Below are positions 63,101 to 64,000 of a DNA stretch of 64,000 nt, in pieces. Position 1 is the first letter of the stretch. Every line of letters starts with the position of its first letter. A program made the position numbers and the translations under genes. The stretch is from NCBI RefSeq assembly GCF_000327385.1, contig NW_008710049.1, positions 1,987,079 to 2,051,078 of the forward strand, given 5' to 3'. The notes under the pieces are model-generated. The model had not been told where the DNA came from, did not search any database, and saw only the letters and a list, made by a program, of their open reading frames with translations. This DNA comes from Lottia gigantea (Eukaryota; Mollusca; Gastropoda; Lottiidae).

Positions 63101-63646
63101 TAAGAGCACTGGGTATATATTGATTGATATATTAAAATTATTGAGAAAAATTGTTTTTGTACAAACAAAAGAACTTGATATATATGATCAAGCAAAACCC
63201 TGTAGGCCTATCTTGACTGTAAGGCTTCTTGACTTATGTCTTTGTCCATTTGTGTTCAATCTTTTTACATAGTTCAGGGCTTTCACTTGAAATTAATAAC
63301 TACATAATAATAAAACAAGATGGATTAACATTGGGAATCGATTGCAGGAATATGGTCCTTGAATTAATCACTTCCTTGTGACTTGTTTCACCTATTAGAA
63401 TTAAAAAAATACTGACTTGATGTTTGTCTGCAATATTAAAAGTAATTGGGATCAAGTTCTATAAGCTAGAAGAAAGAACGATCTATCACTCAGTTCCCCA
63501 GTCCCCAGAATTGCACTATTATATTCAATACAAAAACCTACTATAGATCTATATGTCACAAAATTTCAAAAGTATTACCTATTATGTAAATATATTTACA
63601 GTGATTTAGATGATGTTCATACAGATAGACTTCATCTTGATATATG
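32973..63646 (+). CDS. BAIAP3: BAIAP3-like Munc13/C2 protein, 5' part (7 coding exons)
   Basis: This is a C2-MUN protein of the BAIAP3/Munc13-4 group, which primes or traffics secretory and dense-core vesicles. Exons: 32973-33148, 50353-50440, 60070-60153, 60586-60753, 62382-62448, 62810-63068 and 63602-63646, giving 296 residues; the rest lies beyond the window. Residues 1-60 are basic and Ser/Arg-rich. SFFESFTALAWRQENRRRR (about 66-84) follows. The family signature FELLYIEVLYTIKHKIG (117-133) precedes YAFGVSPEDHARLL. The first C2 domain starts near 175 with KDADGFSDPYCMMGI (calcium loop Asp192 and Asp198) and reaches NPLWNEKF and DRLHLDIW. Human BAIAP3 has MLYEEALYTVLYRAG, GFSDPYCMLGILPA and DQLHLDIW, closer than Munc13-4. 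An acceptor seven bases before the ATG implies an upstream leader exon. The MUN region and second C2 are not in the window. Confidence 0.93.
44090..44266. repeat. Minisatellite, 25-bp unit
   Basis: About seven units of the form AAGTTCGTAATAGCTTGACA plus TTGTG, with GCAATAGCTTAACATTGTC variants that partly alternate. It lies in BAIAP3-like intron 1. Confidence 0.9.
46717..47465. repeat. Minisatellite with alternating 26- and 29-bp units
   Basis: About 27 units share ATAGATGCTATGTTGTAGAA followed by AATGTT. Some units carry one extra GTT, so 26- and 29-bp forms are interspersed. The left end has an older-looking CCATGTTGTCG variant. Groups of units recur, which suggests multi-unit duplication. 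Confidence 0.92.
47743..47925 (+). mobile_element. tRNA-derived SINE-like copy
   Basis: TAGCTCAGTTGG (47748-47759) is a perfect Pol III A box. A diverged B box, GGTTAGATTCT, lies at 47794-47804 with tRNA-like spacing. The following ~120 bp are not tRNA-like, and the stem pairing of a functional tRNA is not kept, so a SINE is more likely than a tRNA gene. Confidence 0.6.
48761..49430. repeat. Minisatellite, 24-bp unit, with 295-bp internal duplication
   Basis: Units of the form GACTCTGGTGCTGTACAG plus 6 bp repeat across the block. A stretch starting GAAATTGTGTGGTCGTGTCT occurs at 48761 and again at 49056, giving two sub-arrays. Because the unit is eight codons, frames stay open on both strands and encode 8-residue repeats (CTAPESIV, VQTIDSGA). 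It lies 0.9 kb before BAIAP3-like exon 2, but no splice signals frame it as an exon. Confidence 0.9.
50353..50440 (+). CDS. BAIAP3: BAIAP3-like coding exon 2
   Basis: This exon completes Glu59 and encodes residues 60-88 (VQESDGSFFESFTALAWRQ, then ENRRRRAASE). The acceptor is TTTTTTTCAG and the donor GTAAGA. It leaves in phase 0. The intron before it is 17.2 kb and the one after it 9.6 kb. Confidence 0.88.
51741..52619. repeat. Minisatellite, 19-bp unit
   Basis: About 46 units of GATCTAGCATTGATAGTCA with GCATTGG, GTATTGA and ACATTGA variants. A run of about a dozen units, ending in the rare TTAGATCTTGTACTGGTAG, occurs twice at an offset of 223 bp. This shows higher-order duplication. Confidence 0.95.
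53652..53912. mobile_element. Fold-back element with ~90-bp arms
   Basis: The left arm (about 53652-53742) and right arm (about 53810-53912) are imperfect reverse complements over nearly their whole length. Matching blocks include AACTTTCGTTCC with AACTTTTGTTCC, then the long T-run, and CTTGAACGTTCGTCAAATTT with CTTGAAAGTTCGTCAAATTA. The loop is about 70 bp. It could be an old MITE; no target duplication is clear. Confidence 0.72.
54618..54882 (+). mobile_element. MITE with TTAA-flanked inverted repeats
   Basis: It begins TTAAAGGGACAGATGCGCC and ends with the exact reverse complement, 265 bp in all, so TTAA stands at both edges. TTAA target duplication and a terminal AGGGA-type repeat fit a piggyBac-like non-autonomous element. 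It has no coding capacity. Related copies lie at 22759 and 59597. Confidence 0.85.
56880..56960 (-). repeat. Dispersed repeat, copy 2
   Basis: The reverse complement of this segment matches 27503-27590 (AAGTATGACGAATG, GTGGTTTG and flanking blocks). An open frame covers it (SRIPVFTWKYDECGCGLDTM), similar to the frame in the other copy. The family is not identified. Confidence 0.55.
58951..59000. other. Assembly gap (50 N)
   Basis: Fifty undetermined bases. The true gap length is unknown; 50 may be a placeholder. It lies within BAIAP3-like intron 2, about 185 bp left of the possible alternative first exon. Confidence 0.99.
59186..59236 (+). CDS. Possible alternative first exon of the BAIAP3-like gene
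   Basis: An ATG in good context starts 17 codons (MAGIETKPKVEELAVDR) that end exactly at a possible donor GTATGA in phase 0. Exon 3 at 60070 also starts in phase 0, so splicing would give a protein with a different, short N-terminus that keeps the conserved regions. Upstream is ACCGGAAAT, an ETS-like promoter motif. The donor lacks the usual G before GT, so this is a hypothesis. Confidence 0.3.
59597..59845 (-). mobile_element. Diverged copy of the TTAA MITE family
   Basis: Read on the reverse strand it follows the interior of the 54618 copy. On the plus strand the shared blocks are TAATAGTGTTCACAGC, GAATTTGAGCCTT, AGAATTATCCACGTTTGAA, CTATTTTCGT and CAATTTACAT. Terminal repeats are not recognisable. 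The divergence suggests an older insertion than the 54618 copy. Confidence 0.7.
60070..60153 (+). CDS. BAIAP3: BAIAP3-like coding exon 3
   Basis: This exon encodes residues 89-116 (AEKDAEKEPPPENQ, then KPKRHKLTKKE), a charged linker. The acceptor is CCATTTCAG and the donor GTGAGT. Phase 0 on both sides. Confidence 0.88.
60586..60753 (+). CDS. BAIAP3: BAIAP3-like coding exon 4: family signature
   Basis: This exon encodes residues 117-172. FELLYIEVLYTIKHKIG and YAFGVSPEDHARLLAKATEEK match the conserved stretch before the first C2 domain in BAIAP3 and Munc13-4. The acceptor is TTTCAG and the donor GTGAGT. Confidence 0.93.
61142..61365. repeat. Tandem repeat, 49-bp unit
   Basis: About four and a half units containing CTGAAGAATACAAACAACTT and ATGGCTACTATATTAGATCT are virtually identical, with a shorter rearranged last unit. 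It lies in BAIAP3-like intron 4 (60754-62381). The sequence identity implies very recent expansion or an assembly effect. The rest of that intron shows nothing else. Confidence 0.93.
62382..62448 (+). CDS. BAIAP3: BAIAP3-like coding exon 5: C2A start
   Basis: This exon encodes residues 173-194 plus one base (PPIVILNLTVVEARGLEAKD, then AD), the first strands of the C2 domain and Asp192 of calcium loop 1. The acceptor is a T-run ending CAG and the donor GTAGGT. Confidence 0.92.
62810..63068 (+). CDS. BAIAP3: BAIAP3-like coding exon 6: C2A middle
   Basis: This exon encodes residues 195-280 plus two bases. GFSDPYCMMGIMPAR continues calcium loop 1 (Asp198). A long lysine-rich insert (226-253) follows, then LIRTTSVKPNTLNPLWNEKF. 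The acceptor is TTGTAG and the donor GTAAGT. Confidence 0.94.
63602..63646 (+). CDS. BAIAP3: BAIAP3-like coding exon 7
   Basis: This exon encodes FDLDDVHTDRLHLDI and two bases of Trp296, matching human BAIAP3 FEIEDVSTDQLHLDIW. The acceptor is TTTACAG and the donor GTAAGT. The next exon, expected to bring the second calcium loop, is not in the window. Confidence 0.92.
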
Positions 63647-64000
63647 GTAAGTATCATTTATAAAAAAATATTTGGGGCAGGGGGGAATCTTCAAAGCGTC
63701 TATCTGAAAGTCATCAGATTACTAGGATGGTGTAAATATTATGAGGGTTGGTCAAAAAGTTGAACTGATAATTATTGGACATAGACAACCATATATCATG
63801 GTGTGCCTTATTGTGTTTCTTTTGCATGTCAAACATCCAAAGGTATTGGATTATCAAGCAGAGAGAGACCTTCAAACCAACATAGGGTCAATATGAATCC
63901 AGAAAATGAGAAAGTTGAGTCTCAAGCTGCAAGAGACCTTGGAAGAATTACAACTAAGAAAATTGATGTTCAAGGTCCTGTAGTTGTCAGTTGAACATCA
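63647..64000. other. Start of BAIAP3-like intron 7
   Basis: The intron opens with GTAAGT. No acceptor followed by the expected continuation of the C2 domain (W-D-H-D-like) is present before the right edge. Confidence 0.6.

Noticed and set aside
63803-63994. Possible next BAIAP3-like exon
   Set aside because: The residues do not continue the C2 domain after HLDIW, and no acceptor in the required phase is present.

Overview
This is a 64 kb window of an animal nuclear genome. It is AT-rich, with short coding exons, canonical GT/AG introns, tRNA-derived SINEs, MITEs and large minisatellites. The two recognisable genes and the repeat style suggest a lophotrochozoan, probably a mollusc; that assignment is an inference, not a proof. 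There is a 50-N assembly gap at 58951-59000.

Two protein-coding genes lie head to head. On the minus strand (2156-9196) is a PIK3AP1/BCAP-type adaptor gene (DBB family, with vertebrate BANK1 and insect Dof). Thirteen coding exons can be joined by splice signals and phase into one 715-residue reading frame: TIR-like domain, DBB core, ankyrin-like segment, then a disordered tail with candidate phosphotyrosine sites (YIRM, and DD-x-IYSVPP twice). On the plus strand (from 32973 to beyond the right edge) is the 5' part of a BAIAP3-type Munc13/C2-domain gene. Seven coding exons give the first 296 residues, into the first C2 domain. Its first two introns are 17.2 and 9.6 kb.

Between the genes, 9.2-33 kb has no recognised gene. 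It holds SINE-like copies, a GC-rich MITE, a 26-bp minisatellite joined to a 343-bp tandem duplication, a decayed PIF/Harbinger transposon, and one unidentified exon-like open segment. At 20456-20561 two strong splice donors face outward from each other; this may be the shared promoter and 5' exon region of the two genes.

The BAIAP3 introns are rich in tandem repeats: about 25 bp at 44.1 kb, 26/29 bp at 46.7 kb, 24 bp at 48.8 kb, 19 bp at 51.7 kb and 49 bp at 61.1 kb. They also hold a TTAA-flanked MITE family, a long fold-back element, and a possible alternative first exon just right of the assembly gap. At the left edge is the GIY-YIG nuclease end of a Penelope-like retroelement.

The genes act in different processes, tyrosine-kinase/PI3K signalling and regulated vesicle exocytosis. 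Nothing in the sequence links them functionally beyond their divergent layout.
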